A DNA stretch of 28,077 bases from JAFDWI01 sp964544305 (GTDB taxonomy: Bacteria > Actinomycetota > Acidimicrobiia > Acidimicrobiales > Iamiaceae), in contig CAZJAZ010000036.1 of NCBI GenBank assembly GCA_964544305.1, positions 1 through 28,077 on the forward strand. Reading direction: 5' to 3'. Position numbers and translations under genes: made by a program. Shown here one piece after another: positions 16,108-24,658 of this stretch. Numbering within the stretch: position 1 is the first letter of the stretch; each line of letters opens with the position of its first letter. The notes under the pieces are model-generated. The model was not told the DNA's origin. It worked only from the letters and a program-made list of their open reading frames with translations, and searched no databases.

Positions 16108-17049
16108 ATGACGATAGCGATTGTGTTTCCCGGCCAAGGCGCTGCGGTGCCCCATATTGGATGTGCATGGCGCGACCACCACGCCTACACCGTCATCCAC
16201 GAAGCCGAACAAGCCTGCGGCGTCGAACTCGAATACCTGCTCACTGACGCCACCGAGCACGACCTTTCCACAACCTTCAACAGCCAACTCGCGGTGCTGC
16301 TCACGTCGCTCATCGCGTGGCGAGCACTCCACCAACAAACACAATGCGCACCGGTCGCATTTGCTGGACACTCGCTCGGACAAATCACCGCGCTCATCGC
16401 CGCACAAGGCCTCTCCCCCGCCGACGGTTACCGTCTCGCATTCGCCCGAGCACAAGCGTGCCAGGCTTCAGCCGACCGAAAGCGAGGCACGATGCTTGCA
16501 CTTGTCGGTGCCGATCGAGCGCAGGCCACGGCCTTGTGTCGAACCGTCGACGACGTCTGGCTCGCAAACGACAACGCGCCCCGACAAATCGTCATCGCAG
16601 GAAGCGCCACTGGTATCGCACGAGCCGCGGACCTCGCGTCATCATTTGAAATTCGACGGACCATTCCCCTCACCGTCGGGCACGCATTTCATACCCCACT
16701 GCTCGCCGACGCCGCAGTCGCGCTCACAGGCACACTCCAAGCAACCGCCTTTGCCGATACGCACCAACCAGTCGTTGCCAACACCGACGCCAAACCCCAT
16801 TGGCACGGCACCGACTGGCCCGACGCACTCACCACCCATCTCACCGCCCCGGTTCGTTGGACCGAATCGCAACGCACACTCCAACGCCTTGGTGCAACAA
16901 CCATCATCGAAGTCGGCCCGGGCAAGGTGCTCACCGGTCTAGCCAAACGGACCGTACCCGATGTGCACGTCCTCAACCTGAGCACCCCCGAAGATCTCCC
17001 CAACGTCATCAACCATGTCGCCTCACACGACCTCGCGGTGGCGTCATGA
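16108..17049 (+). CDS. fabD: Malonyl-CoA:ACP transacylase
   Basis: 313 residues, usual FabD length. It loads malonyl from CoA onto ACP for elongation. Seen: N-terminal IVFPGQGAAVPHIG, nucleophile elbow AGHSLGQ with Ser89, Arg114 in AFARAQACQ, catalytic His195 in GHAFHTPL, and the C-terminal VEVGPGKVLTGLAKR-type segment (here IEVGPGKVLTGLAKR). The in-frame TGA at 16093 rules out a longer protein. The ATG has only a modest GGATCC upstream, while a strong AAAGGAG lies about 30 bases before it, too far for normal use. First gene of the fab operon; overlaps the next gene by ATGA. Confidence 0.95.
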   Translation: MTIAIVFPGQGAAVPHIGCAWRDHHAYTVIHEAEQACGVELEYLLTDATEHDLSTTFNSQLAVLLTSLIAWRALHQQTQCAPVAFAGHSLGQITALIAAQGLSPADGYRLAFARAQACQASADRKRGTMLALVGADRAQATALCRTVDDVWLANDNAPRQIVIAGSATGIARAADLASSFEIRRTIPLTVGHAFHTPLLADAAVALTGTLQATAFADTHQPVVANTDAKPHWHGTDWPDALTTHLTAPVRWTESQRTLQRLGATTIIEVGPGKVLTGLAKRTVPDVHVLNLSTPEDLPNVINHVASHDLAVAS

Positions 17050-17324
17050 CCCTTGTCAACGCCCCACAAAGCGAACAGCTCGACATCCTTGAACGCCTCA
17101 TCGTGGCACCAATCGCAGGCACGTTCTCCCCTTGTGAACCAGACGTCGTGACGTGCGAAGGCGAAATCGTCACCAACGGCACACCAATTGGCACGCTCAC
17201 CCAATCCGGCCAGACCACCACCGTGCACAGTTCATTCACCGGTTTCTTCATGGGACTGCTCGCCCATCCCGGAGAACGAGTCCGGCCCGGCCAGCCCCTC
17301 GCCTGGGTGCGGCTCACCCCATGA
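17046..17324 (+). CDS. Biotinyl/lipoyl-domain-like protein lacking the attachment lysine
   Basis: 92 residues, starting at the ATGA overlap with fabD and ending in an ATGA overlap with fabH; too short to stand out alone but clearly coding. The shape is that of a biotin carboxyl carrier domain: VAPIAGTF (20-27), a GTPIGTL turn (45-51) and the second half TGFFMGLLAHPGERVRPGQPLAWV (65-88). Where carriers have the EAMKM hairpin, this protein has TQSGQT (52-57). There is no lysine in the whole protein, so ordinary biotinylation or lipoylation is impossible. It may be a non-catalytic scaffold or a repurposed domain. Position next to FabD/FabH and upstream of an AccD-like gene suggests a role in malonyl supply or use. 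Confidence 0.8.
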   Translation: MTLVNAPQSEQLDILERLIVAPIAGTFSPCEPDVVTCEGEIVTNGTPIGTLTQSGQTTTVHSSFTGFFMGLLAHPGERVRPGQPLAWVRLTP

Positions 17325-18331
17325 TGGCCTCGACCACCATCTCTGGTTGGGGCTGCGCGCTACCAGCCACGCGCATCACCAATGCCATGCTCGCAACGAC
17401 GCTCGACACGAGTGACGAGTGGATTCGGGAGCGAACCGGTATCAACGAACGCCGCTGGGCCGAGAACGGCGAAACAACTGGCTTTCTTGCCACGAGCGCC
17501 GCAGAACAAGCAATCAAACATGCCGGGTTGGCCACGTCAGACATCGATGCCGTGGTTATTGCCACATGCACGCCTGAAACACCGTTGCCCTCAACGGCAG
17601 CCACCGTCGCCGCACGACTCGGCTTACAGGCTGGCGGCTTCGACATCAACAGTGCGTGCGCGGGTTTTGTGAGCGCATTGGCAACCGCTCAAGGTTTACT
17701 TACGGCAGGCATCGCCGCCCATGTTCTCGTGATCGGGGCCGACACCATGAGCCGCGTCACCAATCAACGCGACCGCAATACCGCGGTGCTCTTTGGTGAT
17801 GGAGCCGGGGCGCTCATTGTCTCTCGCGCCCCCACGGCTCAGCCGGGCGGCCTTGTCGCCAGCGATCTCGTCAACGACCCAAACGGTTTCGGCCTGCTTT
17901 CAATCCCAGGCGGTGGCGCCGCACAACCTGCCTCGGCGGCAACCGTCGCGGCCGGGCTCCACACGATCACCATGGATGGGCGCGAACTGTTTCGCCAAGC
18001 CGTGCGCGCCGCAAGCACGTCGATCGCTCGCACACTTGCGCGCGCACAACTGACCCCGCACGACATTGACCTATTCATCCCCCACCAGGCCAATGCCAGG
18101 ATCACCGACGCGATTCGAACACGCTCGGGTTTCGCCGAAAATCAAACGGTTTCAAACATCGAACGTCTCGGAAACACCTCGGCCGCGTCGATCCCCCTCG
18201 CCATATGTGAAGCGGCAAAATCGGGCCGCCTTGCCGACGGTAACCGCATTGTGCTCTGCGGGTTTGGCGCCGGGTTGAGCGTTGCAACACTCATTTGGAA
18301 CTGGCAATCCACCAAAGGTCGCACACGATGA
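17321..18331 (+). CDS. fabH: Beta-ketoacyl-ACP synthase III
   Basis: 336 residues. FabH condenses an acyl-CoA primer with malonyl-ACP to start chain growth. The catalytic triad is visible: Cys113 in INSACAGF, His255 in IPHQAN and Asn285 in LGNTSAAS. DTSDEWIRERTGINERRW near the N-terminus and the C-terminal GFGAGLSVATLIW are family signatures. Start ATG at 17321 (ATGATG; a start one codon later is equally possible) overlaps the stop of the biotinyl-like gene. Its own stop overlaps the fabG start. Confidence 0.96.
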   Translation: MMASTTISGWGCALPATRITNAMLATTLDTSDEWIRERTGINERRWAENGETTGFLATSAAEQAIKHAGLATSDIDAVVIATCTPETPLPSTAATVAARLGLQAGGFDINSACAGFVSALATAQGLLTAGIAAHVLVIGADTMSRVTNQRDRNTAVLFGDGAGALIVSRAPTAQPGGLVASDLVNDPNGFGLLSIPGGGAAQPASAATVAAGLHTITMDGRELFRQAVRAASTSIARTLARAQLTPHDIDLFIPHQANARITDAIRTRSGFAENQTVSNIERLGNTSAASIPLAICEAAKSGRLADGNRIVLCGFGAGLSVATLIWNWQSTKGRTR

Positions 18332-19074
18332 CGGTGCCACACGTTGCTTTCATCACCGGCGCCTCTGGGGGTATCGGAGCCGCATGTGTTGATGTGCTCG
18401 CGCACAGCGGACAAGCCGTTGTTTTGGGGTATGGATCATCATCGACACAAGCGGAGAAGCACGCTGCCTCGTTGTGCGAACGCGGTACCAACGCAATCGC
18501 CATCCACTGCGATGTCGCTGACCCCTCGTCGGTCGAACGAGCTTTTGATCAGATCGAAGCAGACGTTGGACCAGTCGGCTTGCTCGTCAATGCCGCGGGC
18601 GTGACGTGCGACAAGCTCGCAGTCCAACTCAAACCCGACGACTGGCATCGCACCCTAAGTGTTGATCTCACCGGCGCGTTCAGCGTGACCCAGCGTGCTT
18701 TGCGCCCAATGATCCGTGCGCGCTTTGGGCGGATCGTGACCATCGGTTCGGTAACCGCATCGTTGGGCTCAGCGGGCCAAGCGAACTACGCGGCGGCGAA
18801 AGCCGGGCTCGTCGGGATGAGCCGCTCGATTGCCCGTGAAGTCGCCGGTCGCAACATCACGCTCAATGTGATTGAACCTGGCCCGATCACCACCGCCATG
18901 ACCAACGCATTGCCAAGCGCTCGCCGAGATGCGCTTGCCGCCGCCGTCCCCATGGGCCGATTCGGAACACCCCAAGAGGTTGCGTCGCTGTGCGCGTATC
19001 TGTGCAGCCCAGCCGCTTCATACATCACCGGCGCCGTCATTCCCGTGGATGGCGGCCTCAGCATGGGCCGTTGA
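18328..19074 (+). CDS. fabG: 3-oxoacyl-ACP reductase
   Basis: 248 residues, a short-chain dehydrogenase that reduces beta-ketoacyl-ACP with NADPH. The nucleotide loop TGASGGIG (10-17), NAAG (88-91), catalytic Ser141, Tyr154 and Lys158 (YAAAK) and the C-terminal PAASYITGAVIPVDGG are all present. The ATG at 18328 forms an ATGA overlap with fabH. A frame start 11 codons upstream would lie inside fabH and is not needed. The next gene, acpP, begins 37 bases later with its own ribosome site. Confidence 0.96.
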   Translation: MTVPHVAFITGASGGIGAACVDVLAHSGQAVVLGYGSSSTQAEKHAASLCERGTNAIAIHCDVADPSSVERAFDQIEADVGPVGLLVNAAGVTCDKLAVQLKPDDWHRTLSVDLTGAFSVTQRALRPMIRARFGRIVTIGSVTASLGSAGQANYAAAKAGLVGMSRSIAREVAGRNITLNVIEPGPITTAMTNALPSARRDALAAAVPMGRFGTPQEVASLCAYLCSPAASYITGAVIPVDGGLSMGR

Positions 19075-19111
19075 CGCCCCAAGCCCAACCCAACCAACCA
19101 AAGGAACAACA

Positions 19112-19363
19112 ATGAACCGAAACGACATCCTTGACGCCATCCGCGCCGCCGCGGTCGAAATCTTGGGCGTGACCGAAGCTCAAGTGATCGAAACGGCTTC
19201 GTTCGCCGATGACCTCAACGCCGACAGCCTCGACCTCGTTGAACTAGTCATGTCACTTGAAGACGCAACCGGTGTCGCAATCGACGAAGAAGACCTCGTT
19301 GGCATCACCACCGTGGGCGACGCGGTCGAACTCATTGTCGCGTCGCTCGCGGACGCCGCATGA
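19112..19363 (+). CDS. acpP: Acyl carrier protein
   Basis: 83 residues, acidic, the carrier of all fatty-acid intermediates. Ser39 in LNADSLDLVE is the 4'-phosphopantetheine site. Helices I (NRNDILDAIRAAAVEIL), II (after the DSL) and IV (VGDAVELIVASL) are easily placed. AAGGAACAAC lies just upstream of the ATG, the clearest ribosome site in the operon, fitting the need for high ACP levels. The stop overlaps fabF by ATGA. Confidence 0.96.
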   Translation: MNRNDILDAIRAAAVEILGVTEAQVIETASFADDLNADSLDLVELVMSLEDATGVAIDEEDLVGITTVGDAVELIVASLADAA

Positions 19364-20604
19364 CAACCCAACTTGTCGACCATCGTGGCCGACCCCGTGT
19401 GGCGATCAGCGGAATCGGCCTTCGAACTCCGGCTGGTAATACGCCCGACGACCTGTTCACAATCTTGTGCTCGGGCCGGTCGAGCGCGGCCCCAATCACG
19501 TTGTTCGACTCGGGCGAACATCCGGTTTCCTATGCGTGTGAAGTAGCCGACTTCGCGCCAAACGAGATCTTTGATGTCAAAGAGATTCGACGCAATGATC
19601 GAGCGACCCTCCTCGCATTGGCCGCTGCCGACGACGCCCTCGTCGACGCGGGTGACCTTGCAACCGATCCCGCCCGATGCGGGGTTGTGGCCGGATCAGG
19701 AATCGGTGGCATTCGCACGCTGGAAGACCAAGTCATCGGGTTCGCACAGCGAGGCCCAGACCGGGTGAGCCCAATGCTGGTGCCCATGATGATGCCCAAT
19801 GCACCCGCTGCAAGCATCAGCATTCGCCACCGCCTGACCGGCCCGAATATGACCGTCGCGACCGCTTGTGCAACCGGGGCACACGCGATCGGCGAAGCCA
19901 CCCGAATGATCCGTGACGGCACCGCCGACGTGGTCATTGCCGGCGGTGTCGAATCATGCATCAGCCCGGTCGCGATGGCCGCGTTTCACCGCATGGGGGC
20001 ACTCAGCCGCAATCCCGATGCGAGTCGCGCATCCCGGCCCTTCGACACCGCGCGCGATGGTTTTGTGATGGGAGAAGGCGCCGCATTTGTCGTGCTCGAA
20101 TCCCTTACCCAAGCCAGAGCTCGCGGCACGACCGTCCACGGCGAGATTCTCGGCTACGGCGCGAATTGCGACGCCCACCACATCACCGCACCGCTTACCA
20201 ATGGTGAAGGTGCGGCTACGTGCATTGGGCTCGCACTGTGCGACGCCGGTCTCGAAGCCGATGCGATCGGCCATGTCAACGCACACGGCACGTCAACGCC
20301 ACACAATGATGCGGCAGAAGCAGCGGCGCTCGCCAAAGTCTTTGGCGACCACGCCGTACCGGTCACCTCAACCAAAGGCGTCACCGGGCATCTCATTGGC
20401 GCCGCGGGCGCACTTGAGGTGATCGCCGCGCTACTCGCCGCGACACACGCTTTGGTGCCACCCACCGCGAATCACGAAACGTGTGACTTGCCTGTCGATG
20501 TCGTTTCTGGTGCACCCCGAGCGATTGCGCACGCGCCCGCCCTGTCGACATCGTTCGCGTTCGGGGGACACAACGCAGCCCTTGTCGTCGCACCGCCATC
20601 ATGA
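19360..20604 (+). CDS. fabF: Beta-ketoacyl-ACP synthase II
   Basis: 414 residues, the elongating condensing enzyme. Catalytic Cys170 in VATACATGAHA, His309 in VNAHGTSTPHND and His344 in GVTGHLIGAAG form the KAS II triad. SFAFGGHNAALVV near the C-terminus is also typical. The ATG overlaps the acpP stop (ATGA) and its own stop overlaps the carboxyltransferase gene start in the same way, so expression is linked on both sides. Confidence 0.96.
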   Translation: MTTQLVDHRGRPRVAISGIGLRTPAGNTPDDLFTILCSGRSSAAPITLFDSGEHPVSYACEVADFAPNEIFDVKEIRRNDRATLLALAAADDALVDAGDLATDPARCGVVAGSGIGGIRTLEDQVIGFAQRGPDRVSPMLVPMMMPNAPAASISIRHRLTGPNMTVATACATGAHAIGEATRMIRDGTADVVIAGGVESCISPVAMAAFHRMGALSRNPDASRASRPFDTARDGFVMGEGAAFVVLESLTQARARGTTVHGEILGYGANCDAHHITAPLTNGEGAATCIGLALCDAGLEADAIGHVNAHGTSTPHNDAAEAAALAKVFGDHAVPVTSTKGVTGHLIGAAGALEVIAALLAATHALVPPTANHETCDLPVDVVSGAPRAIAHAPALSTSFAFGGHNAALVVAPPS

Positions 20605-22073
20605 CATTGCTCGCCGAATGCGACATCAAGAGCAGTGTTGACGCGACCGTCGAGTCGAGTCATCAATATTCGGTCGAGGCAGTCGTTGAGTTGCCCATTG
20701 CCTCAGCGCAACCGTCGTCGGTTGTTGGGGCGATCGGCACGATGTCCCGTGTTGGGCGGCGCTGTGCGTGGTTTCATCTCACCGCTCCAGGTGCACAAAC
20801 GGGTTTGTGTGAAGCAGATCTCGTGGTGATCGAACGATGCGTCCGTGCTGGCATTGACGCGGGCATTCCACTCGTTGGCATCATTGACGCGGCCGGCTGG
20901 GACACCACAGTGCCACCCGCGCAATCGATGGGCGCGCTTCATGGTTGGGGTCGAGTGGCGCGGGCGTTCGCTGACGCATCGGGCATGGTGCCGACCGTCA
21001 TCATCGTGAACGGGCCGATGCTCGCCGGGCCAAGTTTGCTTCTTGGGATCGCCGACATCGTGATCATGACCGCTACCGCGCTGGCCTATGTGAACGACCC
21101 CGAAACATGCGCTCGCGTGACCGGCACAAGCGAGCTGGGCGACGACGCGTTGGGTGGCGTCCACACCCACTTCACCCGCAGCGGAGTTGCCCACCTGTGC
21201 GCCATCGACCTTGACGACGCGCTCAGCCTGACCGGCGATGTGCTTGATCATCTCCCCGACAACAACACGCAACCACCGCTCGAGCATCATGCCGGCGACC
21301 CAATCGATCGAGCCTCGCATCATGCACAAGCGACCGTTCCGTTGGACCAGCGATGCGCCTATGACATGCATGCGGTCATCACTGATCTCGTCGACGACGG
21401 GAACGTCACCGAGTTGCAAGCGGGTTTTGGGACGTGTGTCATTACTGCGCTGGGTCGCCTCGGGGGACGACCCGTTGGCATTGTTGCAAACCAACCCGCG
21501 TCGCTTGCAGGGGCACTCGACATAGATGGGTCACAAAAAGCGGCACGGTTTGTGCGGTGGTGCGACTCGTTCGGTTTGTCGCTTGTCACTCTTGTCGACA
21601 CGCCAGGTTTTCGTCCAGGCAAAGACCAAGAATGGCGTGGCATGATCCGACACGGGGCACAACTCGTCTTCGCATACGCGGAGGCCACCGTGCCACGAGT
21701 GTGCGTCATTGTGCGAAAAGCATATGGCGGTGCGTTCATCGTGATGGACTGTAAGACCATGGGCAACGATGCATGTTTTGCGTGGCCAAGCGCACAGGTG
21801 GCGGTGATGGGTGCTGCTGGTGCCGTCGAGATTTTGCATCGGCGAGAACTTGCGGCTGCGCGCAACACGCGCGAGAGCGAGACGATTCGCACCCAGCTCA
21901 TTACCCAGTACGAAGAGCAGTTCTTATCACCGCGACTCGCGGCCGAGCGCGGGTACATCGACGCGGTCATCGAACCTGATGCGACACGGTCGGCCATCAT
22001 TGGTGCGCTCAACGCACTTCAGGCTAAACGAGAACAACTGCCACGCCGCCGACACGCCAATATGCCCTTGTAA
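20601..22073 (+). CDS. Acyl-CoA carboxylase carboxyltransferase (AccD/PccB family) with divergent N-half
   Basis: 490 residues. The C-terminal half (about 250-490) closely follows the family: AYDMHAVI, GRPVGIVANQP, VDTPGFRPGKDQE, IRHGAQLVFAYAEATVP, RKAYGGAF (372-379, oxyanion glycines), AWPSAQVAVMGAAGAVEILHRR, and PRRRHANMPL at the end. The N-half (to about 225) is shorter and degenerate: the usual GGARIQEG stretch is replaced around AAGWDTTVPPA (97-107) and CAGGAVYSP by LAGPSLLLG (141-149), although HTHFTRSGVAHL remains. Family members move carboxyl from biotin to acyl-CoA. Whether this one still uses acetyl-CoA is uncertain. It is coupled to fabF by ATGA and sits in the operon with a lysine-free biotinyl-like protein; no biotin carboxylase gene is in the window. 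Confidence 0.85.
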   Translation: MTLLAECDIKSSVDATVESSHQYSVEAVVELPIASAQPSSVVGAIGTMSRVGRRCAWFHLTAPGAQTGLCEADLVVIERCVRAGIDAGIPLVGIIDAAGWDTTVPPAQSMGALHGWGRVARAFADASGMVPTVIIVNGPMLAGPSLLLGIADIVIMTATALAYVNDPETCARVTGTSELGDDALGGVHTHFTRSGVAHLCAIDLDDALSLTGDVLDHLPDNNTQPPLEHHAGDPIDRASHHAQATVPLDQRCAYDMHAVITDLVDDGNVTELQAGFGTCVITALGRLGGRPVGIVANQPASLAGALDIDGSQKAARFVRWCDSFGLSLVTLVDTPGFRPGKDQEWRGMIRHGAQLVFAYAEATVPRVCVIVRKAYGGAFIVMDCKTMGNDACFAWPSAQVAVMGAAGAVEILHRRELAAARNTRESETIRTQLITQYEEQFLSPRLAAERGYIDAVIEPDATRSAIIGALNALQAKREQLPRRRHANMPL

Positions 22074-22090
22074 CCAACGAAAGATCCGCC

Positions 22091-22879
22091 ATGTTGCTTG
22101 AGAATCGCAAACTCGTGATCACCGGTGTGCTCACATCAAAATCCATTGCCACCTCGGTTGCGAGGCTCGCCATTGACCAGGGCGCAGACGTGGTGCTCAC
22201 CTCGTTTGGGCGGGCCCGTCGCATCACCGAACGGGTCGCGGGGAAGCTCCCCGGTTCCCCTGATGTGATCGAACTCGATGTCACCAATCCCGACCACCAC
22301 GCGGCGCTCGCGCAGGAGCTCGGTTCACGTTGGGGCCGCGTCGACGGCGCCCTCCATGCGGTTGGGTACGCCCCCGAAAACTGTTTGGGAAGCGGCATGT
22401 TCACAGCCGACTGGAACGATGTTGCAACCGCGCTCGAAGTGTCGTCGTACTCGCTGGTGTCACTTGCACGCACACTCGCCCCGCTCATGAAGCCTGGCGC
22501 CGCAATGGTGGCACTCGATTTTGAAGCGAGCCAGGCCTTTCCCGCCTATGACTGGATGGGTGTTGCCAAAGCCGCATTGGAATCCGCAGCCCGCTACTTG
22601 GCCCGAGATCTCGGCCCGGCTGGCATACGGGTGAACCTGGTGAGCGCTGGGCCACTGCGAACAACCGCGGCGACATCAATCCCGGGCTTTGGGCAACTTG
22701 AAGACGCATGGGCGTCACGGGCGCCACTTGGTTGGGATACTCGGGACCCCGAGCCCGCAGCACGCGCCTGCGTGGCATTGCTTTCAAACTGGTTTGGCGC
22801 AACCACTGGTGAAATTGTGCATGTCGATGGCGGCTTTCACGCCGTAGCCATGGCCGCAAACGAAATCGTCGCCGAGTAA
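22091..22879 (+). CDS. fabI: Enoyl-ACP reductase, InhA-like
   Basis: 262 residues. It reduces trans-2-enoyl-ACP with NADH in the last step of each cycle. TGVLTSKSIATSVARLA (11-27) is the nucleotide-binding start of the FabI/InhA group, with the usual substituted Rossmann loop. ALDFEASQAFPAYDWMGVAKAALES holds Phe144, Tyr153 and Lys160, in the spacing of InhA's Phe149, Tyr158 and Lys165. HVDGGFHAV closes the protein. GAAAGATC lies about seven bases before the ATG. It follows the carboxyltransferase by 17 bases and precedes fabZ by six. Confidence 0.94.
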   Translation: MLLENRKLVITGVLTSKSIATSVARLAIDQGADVVLTSFGRARRITERVAGKLPGSPDVIELDVTNPDHHAALAQELGSRWGRVDGALHAVGYAPENCLGSGMFTADWNDVATALEVSSYSLVSLARTLAPLMKPGAAMVALDFEASQAFPAYDWMGVAKAALESAARYLARDLGPAGIRVNLVSAGPLRTTAATSIPGFGQLEDAWASRAPLGWDTRDPEPAARACVALLSNWFGATTGEIVHVDGGFHAVAMAANEIVAE

Positions 22880-22885
22880 CGCACC

Positions 22886-23365
22886 ATGACTGTGACGCCC
22901 GCCACCGACCCGGTCGCACTCTTGCCCCATCGCCCACCGTTTCGTTTTGTTGATCACGTCATTGAGGTGGTGCCCGGCGAATCGTGTGCCGCGACGTACC
23001 GCGTGAGCGGCGATGAAGCGTTCCTAAGTGGCCACTTTCCGGGAAATCCGATCTTCCCGGGCGTCCTGCAACTTGAAGCACTCGCACAATGCGGGGCGAT
23101 CGCGCTGCTCGCTTCACCGCGCTATCAAGGCAGATTGCCGTTGTTCGGTGGTGTCGAAGACGCTCGCTTTCGTCGACAGGTCGTATCCGGAGACGTTCTC
23201 AACCTTGCGGTGACGATGGAGAAGCTGTCGGCCCGCGGGGGTTGGGGGCACGCGGTCGCGACCGTCAACGACGCGAAAGCCGCGAGCGCTCGACTCTTCT
23301 TTCTCCTCGCGCCCAAGCCAACTGAACGAGTTCAAGCGGAACTTGTCGACGTCCTCGGATTTTGA
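22886..23365 (+). CDS. fabZ: 3-hydroxyacyl-ACP dehydratase
   Basis: 159 residues, a hot-dog fold dehydratase. LLPHRPPFRFVDHV (12-25) and SGHFPGNPIFPGVLQLEALAQ (48-68) carry the signature, with catalytic His50 and Glu64. Last gene of the operon, six bases after fabI. The 12 bases between its stop and the end of the convergent thiolase gene hold no room for a separate terminator. Confidence 0.95.
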   Translation: MTVTPATDPVALLPHRPPFRFVDHVIEVVPGESCAATYRVSGDEAFLSGHFPGNPIFPGVLQLEALAQCGAIALLASPRYQGRLPLFGGVEDARFRRQVVSGDVLNLAVTMEKLSARGGWGHAVATVNDAKAASARLFFLLAPKPTERVQAELVDVLGF

Positions 23366-23377
23366 TACGTCCCAGGA

Positions 23378-24559
23378 TCAGACTTCGATGATGATGGCGT
23401 CGCCTTGACCGCCACCACCGCACAGCCCGGCAGCACCAATGCCACCACCGCGACGCTTGAGTTCATAGGCGAGAGTGAGCGTGATGCGGTTCCCCGACAT
23501 GCCAAGGGGGTGACCAAGGGCGATCGCGCCGCCGTTCACGTTCACAACGTCATCGGTGATCCCCAACTCGCGCATCGATGCGATGCCGACCGCGGCAAAT
23601 GCCTCGTTGATCTCGAACAAGTCAACGTCGGCAACGTCTTTGCCCGCCTGTTTGAGAGCGGCACGAATCGCATTGGCTGGCTGATACAGCAGTGACGCCG
23701 AGTCCGGCCCGGACACCTGGCCGTAGCCGAGAATCTTCGCGAGCGGGGTGAGGCCCAGTTCTTTCGCTTTCGCTTCCGACATGATCACCATTGCCGATCC
23801 ACCGTCAGAAATCTGTGAGGCGTTTCCGGCGGTGATGTTGCCGGCTTTGTCGAACGCGGGGCGCAATGCACCAAGCGACTCTGCGGTGGTTTCGCCTCGC
23901 ACACCTTCGTCGGTGTCGAAAATCTTTGGGTCACCTTTGCGCTGCGGAATCGAGACCGGCGCGATTTCGTCGGCGAACTTGCCTGATTCGATCGCGGCGG
24001 CGGCACGCTGGTGCGATTTGGCGGCCATGTCATCTTGGGGGGCCCGGTCGAGTGATTCGCTTGACGCGTACTTCTCGGTGCCAAGACCCATCGCACACTG
24101 ATCGAACGCACAGAAGAGTCCGTCGTACATCATCGAGTCGACCACCGATTTGTCACCCATGCGGTAACCGGCCCGGGCACCGGGCAGCAGATACGGGGCA
24201 TTCGTCATTGACTCCATACCACCGGCCACAACAATGTCGGCTTCACCGGCCGCGATCATGAGATCCGCGAGGTGAATGGCGTTCATGCCCGACAAGCAAA
24301 CTTTGTTGATGGTGTTCGCGGGGACATTCATCGGAATGCCACCGGCGATCGCGGCTTGACGGGCGGTGATCTGACCGGCGCCGGCCTGGAGCACGTGGCC
24401 CATGAACACGTAATCAACCTGTTCGCCCTGAATGCCAGCACGCTCAAGTGCGGCTTTGATGGCGACGCCACCGAGTTCGGCGGCACTCAGTGAGGCGGTC
24501 GCCCCGGACAATTTGCCGATCGGGGTGCGAGCCCCTGCGATGATGACGGATCCGGCCAT
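23378..24559 (-). CDS. Acetyl-CoA C-acetyltransferase (thiolase)
   Basis: 393 residues, normal length for the biosynthetic-type thiolase that condenses two acetyl-CoA or splits acetoacetyl-CoA. Nucleophile Cys88 in INKVCLSGMNAI, His350 in ALGHPLGMSG and acid/base Cys380 in GLCGGGGQGDA are all there, as is NEAFA. GGGGGAG lies about 11 bases before the ATG at 24559. It converges on fabZ, so it is not part of the fab operon. It could feed acetoacetyl-CoA-based pathways (for example polyhydroxyalkanoate or ketone metabolism), but no partner gene is nearby. Confidence 0.94.
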   Translation of the reverse strand: MAGSVIIAGARTPIGKLSGATASLSAAELGGVAIKAALERAGIQGEQVDYVFMGHVLQAGAGQITARQAAIAGGIPMNVPANTINKVCLSGMNAIHLADLMIAAGEADIVVAGGMESMTNAPYLLPGARAGYRMGDKSVVDSMMYDGLFCAFDQCAMGLGTEKYASSESLDRAPQDDMAAKSHQRAAAAIESGKFADEIAPVSIPQRKGDPKIFDTDEGVRGETTAESLGALRPAFDKAGNITAGNASQISDGGSAMVIMSEAKAKELGLTPLAKILGYGQVSGPDSASLLYQPANAIRAALKQAGKDVADVDLFEINEAFAAVGIASMRELGITDDVVNVNGGAIALGHPLGMSGNRITLTLAYELKRRGGGIGAAGLCGGGGQGDAIIIEV

Positions 24560-24658
24560 GATTTTGTACTCCCCCGAGGAGACGGTTGGTGAGGCTCACA
24601 AGCGTAGCGAGCGCCCGGTTGATCAGGCCAGACGAACACGTGGCCAAAGTCCAATCAT

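Noticed and set aside
16092..16246. Short open frame at the fabD start in another frame
   Set aside because: Lies mostly within fabD, Arg/Pro-rich, and the ribosome site is too far (14 bases) for confident use; mentioned only as a possible leader.
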